Shown: positions 1 to 9,213 of the stretch, one piece after another
Layout of the letters: each line of letters begins with the position of its first letter
Numbering within the stretch: position 1 is the first letter of the stretch
Source of the DNA: an uncultured Methanobrevibacter sp.
GTDB taxonomy: Archaea > Methanobacteriota > Methanobacteria > Methanobacteriales > Methanobacteriaceae
DNA: 64,000 nucleotides
NCBI RefSeq assembly: GCF_946184425.1
Contig: NZ_CAMHFP010000006.1
Coordinates: forward strand, 1 to 64,000
Direction: 5' to 3'
Notes under the pieces: generated by a model
Database searches by the model: none
What the model was told of the DNA's origin: nothing
What the model saw: only the letters and a program-made list of their open reading frames with translations
Program-made: the position numbers and the translations under genes

Positions 1-59
1 TGGAACATGTCATGAGCTTGTTTAAAGATGAACAGAGGATTATCGAAGGATTTGAGTAA
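1..59 (+). CDS. 3' end of an unidentified upstream gene (partial)
   Basis: The window opens inside a reading frame that can be read from base 3 to a TAA at 57-59 and encodes about 18 residues ending in KDEQRIIEGFE. The other two forward frames hit stops within about 25 bases. The piece is too short to name a family. A T-rich stretch near 187-195 could be the transcription end of this gene. It lies about 210 bases upstream of argG on the same strand. Confidence 0.5.
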   Translation, partial: EHVMSLFKDEQRIIEGFE

Positions 60-268
60 TAATTCTATTTCGAATGATTAACTTCTGCTTTTGAATAAAA
101 ATTACTTTAGAAAATTTGAAGTTGAATTCTGAAGAGAGAGCATGTTTTCGAAAATCAACAAAGTTTTTGAAAAAGCCCTGTCAACTTTTTTTATTAATTA
201 TAAATACTATTAAAGATATAAATAATCCTTGATATTTCATTTTTATTTAAAATTATTACGGTGATTAT
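60..268 (+). promoter_or_regulatory. Intergenic region with the argG promoter and ribosome binding site
   Basis: This noncoding stretch holds a T-run at about 187-195 that could end transcription of the upstream gene. It is followed by very A/T-rich TATA-like sequence between about 195 and 235. A GGTGA ribosome binding site ends four bases before the argG ATG. That GGTGA-plus-four spacing (equal to GGAGG plus seven) recurs at most SD-led genes here and was used to choose starts elsewhere. I cannot fix a single TATA box with confidence. Confidence 0.5.
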
Positions 269-1447
269 ATGACTGATAAAGTAGTTTTAGCATTCAGTGG
301 TGGACTTGATACCTCTGTATGTGTTAAATTATTAGAAGAAAAATACGATGTCGAAGTTATTACTGCATGTGTAGATGTAGGCCAAGGCGAAGAAGAAATG
401 GAAAAAGCAAAAACCATGGCTTCCAAAATCGGTGGTTTAAAACATTACAACATTGACGCTAAAGAAGAGTTCGCAAATGAATACATTGCACGTGGAATCA
501 AAGCAAATGCAGAATATGAAGGATACCCATTAAGTACTGCTCTTGCAAGACCATTAATTGCTCAAAAAATTATTGAAGTTGCTGAAAAAGAAGGAGCAAC
601 AGCTATTGCACATGGTTGTACCGGAAAAGGAAATGACCAATTCAGATTCGAAGCAGTTATTCTTGCAATGTCTGATTTAGACATTATCGCACCGATCAGA
701 GAAATGAATTTAACAAGAACAGAAGAAAAAGCTTATGCTGAATCTAAAGGAATTGAATTAAGCTATGATAAAATTTACAGTATTGATGAAAATCTCTGGG
801 GAAGAGCAATAGAAGGAGATGTCTTAGAAGATCCTGCAAACGAACCTCCAGAAGATATTTATGAATGGACATCCTCATGGGAAGATGCTAAAGATGAACC
901 TGAAAAAGTGTCCATAGAATTTGAAGAAGGTATTCCAGTAGCCATTAATGGTGAAATGATGCCATTAATAGACCTCATTAAAAAAGCTAATGAAATTGCA
1001 GGAGCACATGGAATTGGTAGAGTAGATACAATCGAAAACAGAATGATTGGTATTAAAAGTAGGGAAATCTACGAAACTCCTGGTGCAAAATTATTAATTC
1101 CAGCTCACCAAGCATTGGAAGAATTAGTTTTAACTACTGATGAACTAAGATTTGCTGAATATATGTCAACATTATACTCCGATTTAGTATACAGAGCACT
1201 CTGGCAAGAACCATTAAGAAACGATCTTGACCAAGCAATTGACAGCATGCAAGAAAGAGTAAGCGGAGAAGTCGTTATGAAAATATTCAAAGGTTCAATC
1301 CAACCTATTGTTAGAAAATCTCCATTCAGCTTACACAGCATCGAACAAATTACCTTTGAAGACAAAGAAACTGACCAAAGGGAAGTTGAAGGTATGATTA
1401 AATACCACGGTCTTCAAGCAGCAAATTATCAAAAATTAAACAGATAG
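269..1447 (+). CDS. argG: Argininosuccinate synthase
   Basis: This cytoplasmic enzyme joins citrulline and aspartate using ATP to make argininosuccinate, the penultimate step of arginine biosynthesis. The N-terminus carries the ATP pyrophosphatase P-loop [10 protein letters not shown] (residues 8-17). Further on are the family blocks [15 protein letters not shown] near residue 114 and [14 protein letters not shown] near residue 170. The 392-residue length fits the family (about 400). The start is an ATG preceded by GGTGA at the standard local spacing. The gene stands alone, and its stop codon lies in the stem of a hairpin followed by a T-tract. Confidence 0.97.
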   Translation: MTDKVVLAFSGGLDTSVCVKLLEEKYDVEVITACVDVGQGEEEMEKAKTMASKIGGLKHYNIDAKEEFANEYIARGIKANAEYEGYPLSTALARPLIAQKIIEVAEKEGATAIAHGCTGKGNDQFRFEAVILAMSDLDIIAPIREMNLTRTEEKAYAESKGIELSYDKIYSIDENLWGRAIEGDVLEDPANEPPEDIYEWTSSWEDAKDEPEKVSIEFEEGIPVAINGEMMPLIDLIKKANEIAGAHGIGRVDTIENRMIGIKSREIYETPGAKLLIPAHQALEELVLTTDELRFAEYMSTLYSDLVYRALWQEPLRNDLDQAIDSMQERVSGEVVMKIFKGSIQPIVRKSPFSLHSIEQITFEDKETDQREVEGMIKYHGLQAANYQKLNR

Positions 1448-1475
1448 CTTTAATGCTATCACAACTATTTTTTTA
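1443..1475 (+). terminator. Hairpin plus T-tract terminator of argG
   Basis: GATAGC at 1443-1448 and GCTATC at 1455-1460 form a 6-bp stem around a 6-base loop, followed by a run of seven Ts at about 1468-1474. The argG TAG (1445-1447) lies within the left arm of the stem. The T-tract runs into the end of the convergent helicase gene. Confidence 0.65.
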
Positions 1476-3102
1476 TCGCTTCAATGAAATATTCATTGAA
1501 GAACCTTTTATTGAAATCGAATAGATTTATAAAGTCAGAATCGATTATATACATATCACAATAATCATCATTATCCCTAATTCCACGACCATATGCCTGC
1601 ATTAATGCCATGACTGCCTGATAATAATACCAAGAGGTATCCAATTCTTTTCTGTATATGACCTGTTCATTAAGTTGAGGATATGGAACCTTAAAAACAA
1701 TTTGGAAACGACACAAATCGCCTTTAAAATCAACACCATCTTTAATGGAAGCTCCGATGAGAATTACTTTATCCTCATTTTGACTGAAATCCTTCAATAT
1801 ATAATTCCTATCTTCGCCACCGACAAACACTAATGGATAATCTTTTAGATGTTCACAAATCCAAAATGCCTGTTCATTACTTGAAGTATGAATAACACCT
1901 TTTTCATTTTTATATCTATCCAAAATATCCCTTATTTTATCAATTGCTTTTTCATTTTTCCAGTTTGGAATTCCTCTTGTCTTACCACTCATACTTCCGA
2001 CAAAGTCCATGAAAATTGGTCTTTTTTCGACATCAAAAGGGGACTTTTCATAGATATAAAAAGTTTCGTCGGGATTTATATTATTCCATTTGCAGAATTT
2101 ATTTTTATCACCCAATGTCCCTGTTAAAAAAATACGAATATTGCCTAATTTCAATAAGTTTTCAGTATCTTCCGAAACAGAAAAAGGTTTGAATTCCGCT
2201 GAAATATCCATTTTATTACTCAAAATTAAATCAATTTCGGGAAGGTCAATAATTAATTCGTTGCTTTTTAAACCCATTTCTATTAAAACAAAATTTTTCA
2301 TGTCTGTTTCCAATCTTTGCTTTTCAATATAATCACTGCTTGAAAATTTATTTGGGTCACTTTCAAATTCATCTAATGTAACCTGAACATCTCTTTTATG
2401 CACCGCTTCAATTTCCTTAATCTGATTTTTACAAAGATTTGCCAATTCATCACATAATTCTATCCAATAGTTGGAATTTCTTTTTAAATTATGATATGAA
2501 TTAGTATTTTCCATAACAGGCTCAAAAATATCTACACCAAATTTTGTTGAAATATATTCCCTATTCAAATTATGAGAAGATAACATTAACATTTTACGTT
2601 CCAAATTATGTGCCTCATCCAAGATTAATAATTCACGCGGATCAAGCATTTTGTTTGCAACACCCATATAATATATAAAATCATAATTAGTGATTACATT
2701 GTCAGATTCTTTGGCTTTTTTAAAAGCAGTACTAAAATCACAATCATTACATTTCTGTAGATTATATTCCTCTTTGATACAAAAATCACAGTTTCCATTA
2801 TAATTACAAAGATAATTTGCCCTTCCCTTGATTTCTACAAGCATGTCATCAAAATCATCCAAATACTGCTCTTGAAGTTGTTTAGTCATTGTTAAAATAT
2901 ATGAGTCCTCATACATGTTAGCAAGAGTTGTTGCAATGGCAGATTTTCCAGTTCCTGTTCCCGCCTCCAAAATAATATTTTTATATCCTTCACCTATAGC
3001 CCAATTAATTTTATTAATAAGTTTAATTTGACTATTTCTAGGAGTATGACCCTTAAATGACCAAAAAACCATCCAATCAAGATTAGACTTATTATTTTGC
3101 AA
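1465..3102 (-). CDS. XPD/DinG-type Fe-S helicase of superfamily 2
   Basis: This is a DNA helicase related to XPD/Rad3 and DinG, presumably unwinding DNA 5' to 3' in repair. Visible motifs are Walker A EAGTGTGKS near residue 47, the DEAH box LILDEAHNLE near residue 158, and a late AYGRGIRDNDD motif VI near residue 506. Four cysteine positions (C-x5-C-x2-C, then C-x2-C) between motifs I and II, near residues 98-120, fit the Fe-S cluster domain of this family. The start used is a TTG at 3102 with a G-rich GGTGGGG element upstream, but the spacing is not the local standard, so the exact start is uncertain. An ATG ten codons in lacks a ribosome binding site. Confidence 0.88.
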   Translation of the reverse strand: MQNNKSNLDWMVFWSFKGHTPRNSQIKLINKINWAIGEGYKNIILEAGTGTGKSAIATTLANMYEDSYILTMTKQLQEQYLDDFDDMLVEIKGRANYLCNYNGNCDFCIKEEYNLQKCNDCDFSTAFKKAKESDNVITNYDFIYYMGVANKMLDPRELLILDEAHNLERKMLMLSSHNLNREYISTKFGVDIFEPVMENTNSYHNLKRNSNYWIELCDELANLCKNQIKEIEAVHKRDVQVTLDEFESDPNKFSSSDYIEKQRLETDMKNFVLIEMGLKSNELIIDLPEIDLILSNKMDISAEFKPFSVSEDTENLLKLGNIRIFLTGTLGDKNKFCKWNNINPDETFYIYEKSPFDVEKRPIFMDFVGSMSGKTRGIPNWKNEKAIDKIRDILDRYKNEKGVIHTSSNEQAFWICEHLKDYPLVFVGGEDRNYILKDFSQNEDKVILIGASIKDGVDFKGDLCRFQIVFKVPYPQLNEQVIYRKELDTSWYYYQAVMALMQAYGRGIRDNDDYCDMYIIDSDFINLFDFNKRFFNEYFIEAIKK

Positions 3103-3185
3103 AAAACCCCACCATTTAATAACAAGTTGATAATAATAAATATGTCAAATAATTATATTTAAAAGTTTATAACATATAGTAAATC

Positions 3186-3911
3186 ATGTCCAAAATTAAT
3201 CAACTACAGGAAATAATCGACTCATCAGACAACATAGTATTTTTTGGAGGTGCAGGAGTTTCAACAGAAAGTGGAATTCCCGATTTTAGATCTGAAAGCG
3301 GAATCTTCAAAAGTTTAGAAAAATATGGAGATACACCAGAAAATTTAGTTTCCCACTCATATTATATGGACCATACCGAAGAATTTTACAGATACTATAA
3401 AGAAAATCTTGTTTTCACAGATGCTCACCCAAATCCAGCCCACCTAAAGCTGGCAGAATTAGAAAAGACTGGAAAACTCAAAGCCATCATTACACAAAAT
3501 GTAGATGGACTTCATCAAAAGGCAGGAAGTAAAAATGTTTTAGAACTTCATGGAAGTATCCATAGAAACTATTGTCAGATTTGTGGAAAGAAATACGATT
3601 TAGATTATATTCTAAATAGCAAATCAATTCCTAAATGTGAATGTGGAGGAATTATAAAACCAGATGTGGTACTTTATCAAGAACCTTTAAATGATGGAAT
3701 TTTAAGTTTTTCCATTGATTACATTCAAAATGCCGAAACATTACTTATTGGCGGAACATCACTTGTCGTGTATCCCGCTGCAGGTCTAATAAATTATTTC
3801 AATGGAAAAAATCTTGTCTTAATCAATAAAAGTGAAACTCCATACGACAATCTTGCAACATTAGTCATCAACAACGCCATCGGCGAAACATTGTCCCAAA
3901 TCAAAGTCTAA
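3186..3911 (+). CDS. Sir2-family NAD-dependent protein deacylase
   Basis: Sirtuins remove acyl groups from lysines while consuming NAD+; in archaea the chromatin protein Alba is a known target. The protein shows GAGVSTESGIPDFRS (residues 18-32), TQNVDGLH, a catalytic histidine in ELHGS, a zinc-binding CQIC...CECG pair and GTSLVVYPA. The 241-residue length is normal for the short archaeal/bacterial class. A TATA-like TTTATAA lies about 20 bases before the ATG and no Shine-Dalgarno is seen, so the mRNA is probably leaderless or nearly so. The 3' end overlaps the convergent sfsA gene by 51 bases. Confidence 0.95.
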   Translation: MSKINQLQEIIDSSDNIVFFGGAGVSTESGIPDFRSESGIFKSLEKYGDTPENLVSHSYYMDHTEEFYRYYKENLVFTDAHPNPAHLKLAELEKTGKLKAIITQNVDGLHQKAGSKNVLELHGSIHRNYCQICGKKYDLDYILNSKSIPKCECGGIIKPDVVLYQEPLNDGILSFSIDYIQNAETLLIGGTSLVVYPAAGLINYFNGKNLVLINKSETPYDNLATLVINNAIGETLSQIKV

Positions 3912-4577
3912 AGATTCAGGAATTACCTCTATCCCATCCAACTGATTATCACATTTATAGACAAGTATTTCAACACCATTAGCATATGCTTCATTTAAAG
4001 TTTCACTGAAAACCGGGTCATTTTCCCAGTTTGGCCTGAAGAAATTGCCTGCAGGATGCTGGATCAGGAAAAATACAACGCATCGATTGCCTTCTTTTTT
4101 AAGCTTAATTAATTCTTTTAAGTGTTTGACACCTCTTTCAGTTGGTGCATCAGGAAATCTTGCTTCACCATCAATTATCAATGTCACCCCTTTTACCTCA
4201 ACAAAGCAAGAGTCATCATTTGAGTTTTCCAAGTATATATCGATTCTGGAATTATCCACAGTTTTTTCCCTTTGATGACGAGAATAACCTGAAAGTTCTA
4301 TTATTTTACCATCAACTATTGCATCATAAACAATACCGTTAGCTTGCTGAGAGTAAAGTGATACCAAAACACCATTATTTTCAACAAAGTGAAGTGAAAA
4401 TTTAGTTTTACGATTTGGATTATCTGACGGTTTTAACCAGACAACAGCATCCTCAACCAAAAGTTCCCTGCATCTTCCGGTATTCGGCACATGTGCAATT
4501 TCAAGTTGACCCCCAACTTCCACTTCAGCAATGAATCTGTTGGGTCTTGCCTTAAAAATTCCCCTAACATAATCCAT
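3861..4577 (-). CDS. sfsA: SfsA family protein (sugar fermentation stimulation protein homolog)
   Basis: SfsA proteins are OB-fold plus nuclease-like proteins, first described through maltose metabolism in E. coli; their biochemical role remains unclear. Family features visible include the N-terminal RPNRF...V, HVPNTGRC near residue 29, FVEVKGVTL near residue 126, FPDAPTERG and VFFLIQH. The 238-residue length is typical. The start overlaps the 3' end of the upstream NAD(P)HX repair gene by 14 bases on the same strand, so the two are likely cotranscribed and translationally coupled. Its final 51 bases are antisense to the end of the sir2 gene. Confidence 0.93.
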   Translation of the reverse strand: MDYVRGIFKARPNRFIAEVEVGGQLEIAHVPNTGRCRELLVEDAVVWLKPSDNPNRKTKFSLHFVENNGVLVSLYSQQANGIVYDAIVDGKIIELSGYSRHQREKTVDNSRIDIYLENSNDDSCFVEVKGVTLIIDGEARFPDAPTERGVKHLKELIKLKKEGNRCVVFFLIQHPAGNFFRPNWENDPVFSETLNEAYANGVEILVYKCDNQLDGIEVIPESLDFDLGQCFADGVVDD

Positions 4578-6105
4578 TTTTAATCACACTGCCAATATAG
4601 GAAACCAACTCTGTTGCTGAAAATCCATTTCCTTTATCATTATAAACTTCATCTCCCGCAAGACCATTAATAAATGCAGCAAGACTAGCTGAATCAAAAC
4701 TTGACAGACCTTGTGAAAGTAAACTAGTAGCGATTCCGGCAAGTGCATCACCAGTACCTCCAACAGTCATCCCCGCATTACCAGATTTATTGATTTTGAA
4801 TCTTGAACCAGATAAAATTAAATCGTATTGGCCTTTAATAATTACAGATCCCCTGATTTGACGAGTAATTTGTTGAAATTGAGTAATGTTTTCATCAACT
4901 TTAGCAAAATCATATGAATCAATATCCAGTTTCAAATCATCTGTGACTTTGAATACTGATTTGAACTCAAATATATGGGGAGTCAATATAATATCTTCAC
5001 GATTTTTGATTAAAGATATTTCAACCTGTTTCAAACTATCTGCATCCAAAACAATTGGCTTTTTAATCTTAGTCACTAATACATTAAACAATTTAGATGT
5101 CTCCTCATCAATACCTGCACCCGGACCAATCAATACTGCATCAACCTTTTCCGACAAGGATAACAGTTCATCCAAATGATTTAAAGATAAATTATTTCCT
5201 TCAAGAGATTTGACAATCAAATCAGGAGAAGTAGCTTTAATGGCTTCAGCAGCCATTTTAGGAGCAGCAACATAAACCAAATCTGCACCAGCACCAATAG
5301 CCGCCATCCCTGCAATAGCTGGAGCGCCCGAATAATCCTTACTTCCACCAACTACAAGCAAACGTCCATTATTTCCCTTATGAGATGATGCATCACGAGT
5401 ATTGAACCTTAAAAAGTCACCATAATTAACAAAATATTCTGCTTCAAATGGAATACCAATGTCTGCAGTCACAAGACCCCCAACATCTTCTTCTTCAGCA
5501 TTTCTTACACCAGTTTTTATTTTATGAAAACTTATTGTATAATCCGGAACAACAGCCAAATCACTTACTTCCCCAGTTAGAGGGTCCATTCCTGATGGCA
5601 CATCTACACTGATTTTAACACCACTGGATTCATTAATAACTTCAATAGCTCGTTTAATATTAATTTGTAATTTTCCTTTAATTCCAGTTCCCAAAAGTCC
5701 ATCCACTATAACAAATTCTGAGTCCTTGCTTCTGGCAACTTCACATGAATTAATGTCTTCAAGTGTTTTTAAATTAAAAATGTTCAAACGTGACAAACGA
5801 GGTTTCATGTTTTTTAAGATTTCAAAATTAGTTTTTGCATCATTTGAGCGAATATTGTCTTTTAACATGTAAATATCCACATCATAACCTCTGTTTAATA
5901 AATATCTTGCAGCGACAAATCCATCTCCACCATTTCCACCAGAACCTGTAAAAATTACCACTTTTACAGGTTTAGCAAAAGTGTACACTGCAATTTTACC
6001 TACTTCCTCCGCTAGAGATTTCCCTGCGGATTCCATTAAACATAGCCTTGATAAACCTAAATATTCACAATTATAATCTGTAACCATCATATCTATCGGA
6101 TGCAA
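4564..6105 (-). CDS. nnr: Bifunctional NAD(P)HX epimerase / ADP-dependent dehydratase
   Basis: This enzyme repairs hydrated NADH and NADPH. The N-terminal YjeF_N domain (about residues 1-215) epimerises R- and S-NAD(P)HX and shows GSGGNGGDGFVAAR near residue 55 and VDGLLGTG near residue 135. The C-terminal kinase-like domain (about 225-513) dehydrates the S form and shows LIGPGAGID and the GGTGDALAG anion-hole motif near residue 465. The 513-residue fusion is the usual archaeal/bacterial form. The start is a TTG with AGG exactly seven bases upstream, so the unusual start codon is well supported. sfsA follows with a 14-base overlap. Confidence 0.95.
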   Translation of the reverse strand: MHPIDMMVTDYNCEYLGLSRLCLMESAGKSLAEEVGKIAVYTFAKPVKVVIFTGSGGNGGDGFVAARYLLNRGYDVDIYMLKDNIRSNDAKTNFEILKNMKPRLSRLNIFNLKTLEDINSCEVARSKDSEFVIVDGLLGTGIKGKLQINIKRAIEVINESSGVKISVDVPSGMDPLTGEVSDLAVVPDYTISFHKIKTGVRNAEEEDVGGLVTADIGIPFEAEYFVNYGDFLRFNTRDASSHKGNNGRLLVVGGSKDYSGAPAIAGMAAIGAGADLVYVAAPKMAAEAIKATSPDLIVKSLEGNNLSLNHLDELLSLSEKVDAVLIGPGAGIDEETSKLFNVLVTKIKKPIVLDADSLKQVEISLIKNREDIILTPHIFEFKSVFKVTDDLKLDIDSYDFAKVDENITQFQQITRQIRGSVIIKGQYDLILSGSRFKINKSGNAGMTVGGTGDALAGIATSLLSQGLSSFDSASLAAFINGLAGDEVYNDKGNGFSATELVSYIGSVIKNGLC

Positions 6106-6173
6106 ATAATCACCTAAATTAAATATAAGTATCTAATATAAATATAATTATCTTAATACAAGGAAAAAAACTC

Positions 6174-7307
6174 ATGAGAAAAATTACCCTAAAATTATTA
6201 TCAAAACTATCAACTAAATACCTTACAAATGGATTAATACTAATTTTAATTTTATTTGCTTATGGAATAATCGGTTCACATTTCATAATGGGACTGAATT
6301 TTACAGATTCACTTTATTATGCAGTTATTACTATGGCAACTGTGGGTTATGGAGATTACATACCCGTTACAAACCTCCAAAAAATATTTGCAACAACATT
6401 AGCATTGGGAGGAGTTGCATTACTGGCATACGTATTTAATATAATGCTAACAAGTTTCCATGAAAAAATGAAAACATATTCCAAAGGGGCTAAAAAAATG
6501 AATGCAATTGAAAAAATGGATGAATATTACATTCTTTGCGGATACGGAAGAGTGGGAAAAGTGGTTTTGAATGAACTTATCCACAGAAATCAGAATGTAG
6601 TGATTATTGAAAAAAATGAAGAGAATAGTGAAGATATTGAAGAGAACGAATCGGTAGTAGTCATTAATAAAGATGCCACTGAAAATGATTTAATAGCAAA
6701 ATTAGCTGGAGACAAATGTCAAAGTGTAATAATAAGTACCGGAAGTGACGTTACAAATTTATTTATCGTGTTAACAATCAGGGAAACCAATCCTAATGCA
6801 TGGATTGTATCAAGATGCAGCAAACTAGAAAATGAACCTAGACTTATAAAAGCCGGTGCAAACAAAGTCGTATCCCCAGAAATAATTGGGGGCAAAGATC
6901 TTTATTATCAATCAGCAAAACCTCATCTCTTAAGATTAACAGTAAGACATACCTCCGATGAAATCTTTGATGAGTTCAAAATAATCAGCAAACACAAATG
7001 CAACCTTGAAAATATTGACTACCATATTCCTGGAATTGAAACACCCCTACGGCGTAAAATCAATACCATGGAATTATCTGACGGTAAGAAATTTAATGAA
7101 TACTTGAAGTCAAATCCTGATGCTAAAAAATCCTTAGATAACTTATACCACAGTGTTAATAATATTCATTCACATGTAATTTCGGGACCGGACAATGCTA
7201 CTTTCAATGCATTAATAAAAGATTTGGAAAAACAGGAAGAGATTATAGGTAAAAATTTAAACGATAAACAAATAGCTCAAATAACAAAAAAAGAATTAGA
7301 GATGTAG
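6174..7307 (+). CDS. Two-TM potassium channel with RCK (TrkA-N) domain
   Basis: This is a membrane K+ channel of the MthK/Kch type. Two transmembrane helices (about residues 19-38 and 68-92) flank the pore loop, whose selectivity filter TVGYGD is at residues 56-61. A cytoplasmic RCK domain begins with the Rossmann motif YILCGYGRVGKVV near residue 113 and would gate the channel in response to Ca2+ or nucleotides. The C-terminal region after about residue 250 lacks a clear match and is helical. It is transcribed divergently from the NAD(P)HX repair gene. AAGGA lies upstream of the ATG. Its TAG stop lies in the loop of a hairpin shared with the convergent surface-protein gene. Confidence 0.93.
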   Translation: MRKITLKLLSKLSTKYLTNGLILILILFAYGIIGSHFIMGLNFTDSLYYAVITMATVGYGDYIPVTNLQKIFATTLALGGVALLAYVFNIMLTSFHEKMKTYSKGAKKMNAIEKMDEYYILCGYGRVGKVVLNELIHRNQNVVIIEKNEENSEDIEENESVVVINKDATENDLIAKLAGDKCQSVIISTGSDVTNLFIVLTIRETNPNAWIVSRCSKLENEPRLIKAGANKVVSPEIIGGKDLYYQSAKPHLLRLTVRHTSDEIFDEFKIISKHKCNLENIDYHIPGIETPLRRKINTMELSDGKKFNEYLKSNPDAKKSLDNLYHSVNNIHSHVISGPDNATFNALIKDLEKQEEIIGKNLNDKQIAQITKKELEM

Positions 7308-7315
7308 CATCTCTA
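7286..7315 (-). terminator. Hairpin terminator containing both convergent stop codons
   Basis: TAGAGATG at 7297-7304 pairs with CATCTCTA at 7308-7315 around a 3-base loop that is the TAG stop of the plus-strand K+ channel. The right arm contains the TAG stop (7313-7315) of the minus-strand surface protein. On the minus strand the stem is followed by a run of Ts (7286-7292), so it best fits termination of the minus-strand gene. Readthrough protection may work in both directions. Confidence 0.7.
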
Positions 7316-9154
7316 TTTAACTATCAAAATTCTACTAACCCTTGAAATATAAAAGGTATCATATCCTGAGAATATAACAACTTTATGGCTTCCAAGACCT
7401 AGTTTTGAAGTATTAAAACTTATGACCCCATTTACTGCTTTAATTGAGTAAATATAATATTTTGTACCTGTAAAAACTTTTAATTTAACAGTAACTCCAT
7501 TGAGAGGGACATTATTAGCTTTATTTTTAACAGTTACTTTAAATATTTTTGAAGTACCCAAAGATGCATTAATTTGAGGTGCATCGACAATTGTTTGAAT
7601 CTTGTATTTATTAATATATCCAAAGTTATAATAACCCAGATATTTGTTATTTGGAGCCATTGGAAGTATATTTTTACTGAAGAGTCTGTCTTTAAAATAG
7701 ACATTATCTTTCAGATATCCAGTACTTAGACCAACAGTTTTACCATTATCATTAGCGGCATACGCCCTTACCAATGAGGTTGTAGAACCTTCTTTTGTTG
7801 TTGCTTTCCAATGAAATACTGTAATATCACGTCTATTAACTCCATAACTGTCACTAGCACCAATCTTAACGGCAGCAGTTACAGGATTGCTATTGAAACT
7901 AGTCCATTTACCATGACGGAAACAGGATATTGAATTTGGGACAGAAATGTATTCACCAGCTTTCAATGTTCCAAACTTCATTCCACCAGTCCATACTAAA
8001 GCATATCTCCCATTAGGTGCTTTAATAGCAAAATGTCCAATACTAAAACCTAAAGACCTAATATAACTTCTAATAGATTGCAGTTTAGATGTTTGGATAA
8101 CACCAGATTTAACCATTTGTCCAGCAAGGTTTTCAATCGCCTTATTTACACTAGCACCATCTGCTCCACCAGTTCCAATCATCCAACCATCAGCAGTAGT
8201 AATTGAATGGAAAGAATACCCTCCATTAGTTTTATATTGCTTTAAAGCCAATCTTCCATTCCATACCACAGGTTTAATGTTAATGTTCACAGAATAAGTT
8301 GAATCCCTTCTAAATCCTGTTAAACTTTCAGAATAACTTATCTGAAGATAAAATGAACAGCACCCTACCTCCGCTGTTGGTTTGATATTCATTGTGGCTT
8401 TAGAATCTTTATAAATAAAATATTTCTTTTGTTCATTATCACTTAATGAAACATAAACCCGGTATGATCCAACATTCAAATTTTTATTTAAAGAGGCTAT
8501 ACCCGCATTATTTGTAGTTGAATAAAATTTAAATATTTTTTTTCCATAACAAACTTTAAATAAAACTTTAACCCCACTTACCGGTTTTTTAGTAACCTTA
8601 TTAGTTATTTTTGTTTTAAAAAATAAATCTGATTTCCAATAAGTATTAAAATTATTAGTTTTTATTTCTAATGGAGCCTTAATAACTTTAATTATCGCAT
8701 TATATTCACTTGCAGAATAATTTGCATCGCCATTGAATTTAATATTAACGTTGTAAGTATTTGGCTTAAGATTTAAACTTAAAATTATCTTTCCATTTTC
8801 ATTTGTGACTTTTGTGTAAATTTTGCCATTTAAAAAAATTGATAAAGTTTTATTCTGAATCGGTTGATTATTATCATCCCTCAAATAACTTACAAGTTCA
8901 CCTTTTTCCTTATAATATATAGTCGGATTATTAGACTTAATTGAAGTGTTTTTAACCTCAACCGTTTCATCGACATGAGTTTCATTAACAGTGCCAGTTA
9001 AATCAACACCAACATCACTTTGAGAAAAACCAACCGTATCCTGAACATCAATAATATCAGTAATATTATCAGAAGCGGAAACAATGCCGATACTTAAAAA
9101 AAGAACTAATAACATAGAGACAGTGATAAAGTTGAATTTTATTTTTAATTTCAT
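7313..9154 (-). CDS. Exported Ig-like protein with a Cys-Cys central domain, possible N-terminal-nucleophile hydrolase
   Basis: This is a secreted or surface protein of about 613 residues. It has a signal peptide (KLKIKFNF then a hydrophobic core ending at VSAS), two Ig-like repeats (about residues 75-260), a central domain (about 262-516) and a final Ig-like module. The central domain starts GCCSFYLQIS with C265-C266, followed by GFRRDSTYSV, HSITTADGWMIGTGG and several conserved-looking aromatic/glycine blocks. The layout resembles acyl-transferase (C45/AAT-like) or bile-salt-hydrolase-like Ntn enzymes, where a cysteine exposed by self-cleavage is the nucleophile. That is inference from pattern only. 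I chose the ATG at 9154 over an in-frame TTG nine bases upstream; neither has a well-spaced ribosome binding site. Confidence 0.75.
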   Translation of the reverse strand: MKLKIKFNFITVSMLLVLFLSIGIVSASDNITDIIDVQDTVGFSQSDVGVDLTGTVNETHVDETVEVKNTSIKSNNPTIYYKEKGELVSYLRDDNNQPIQNKTLSIFLNGKIYTKVTNENGKIILSLNLKPNTYNVNIKFNGDANYSASEYNAIIKVIKAPLEIKTNNFNTYWKSDLFFKTKITNKVTKKPVSGVKVLFKVCYGKKIFKFYSTTNNAGIASLNKNLNVGSYRVYVSLSDNEQKKYFIYKDSKATMNIKPTAEVGCCSFYLQISYSESLTGFRRDSTYSVNINIKPVVWNGRLALKQYKTNGGYSFHSITTADGWMIGTGGADGASVNKAIENLAGQMVKSGVIQTSKLQSIRSYIRSLGFSIGHFAIKAPNGRYALVWTGGMKFGTLKAGEYISVPNSISCFRHGKWTSFNSNPVTAAVKIGASDSYGVNRRDITVFHWKATTKEGSTTSLVRAYAANDNGKTVGLSTGYLKDNVYFKDRLFSKNILPMAPNNKYLGYYNFGYINKYKIQTIVDAPQINASLGTSKIFKVTVKNKANNVPLNGVTVKLKVFTGTKYYIYSIKAVNGVISFNTSKLGLGSHKVVIFSGYDTFYISRVSRILIVK

Positions 9155-9182
9155 TGCCCCCAATCCCTTAAAAATAAATAAA

Positions 9183-9213
9183 ATAAAAAAAAGAAAAGAG
9201 AGTTATCCTCTCT
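9183..9213 (-). terminator. Hairpin plus T-tract terminator of ftr
   Basis: AGAGAG (9197-9202) and CTCTCT (9208-9213) form a 6-bp stem with a 5-base loop. On the minus strand it is followed by TTTTC and a long T-run. The ftr stop codon (9212-9214) overlaps the stem. Confidence 0.7.

Noticed and set aside
1105-1365. 86-aa minus-strand ORF within argG
   Set aside because: Antisense shadow of a conserved enzyme with no initiation signals.
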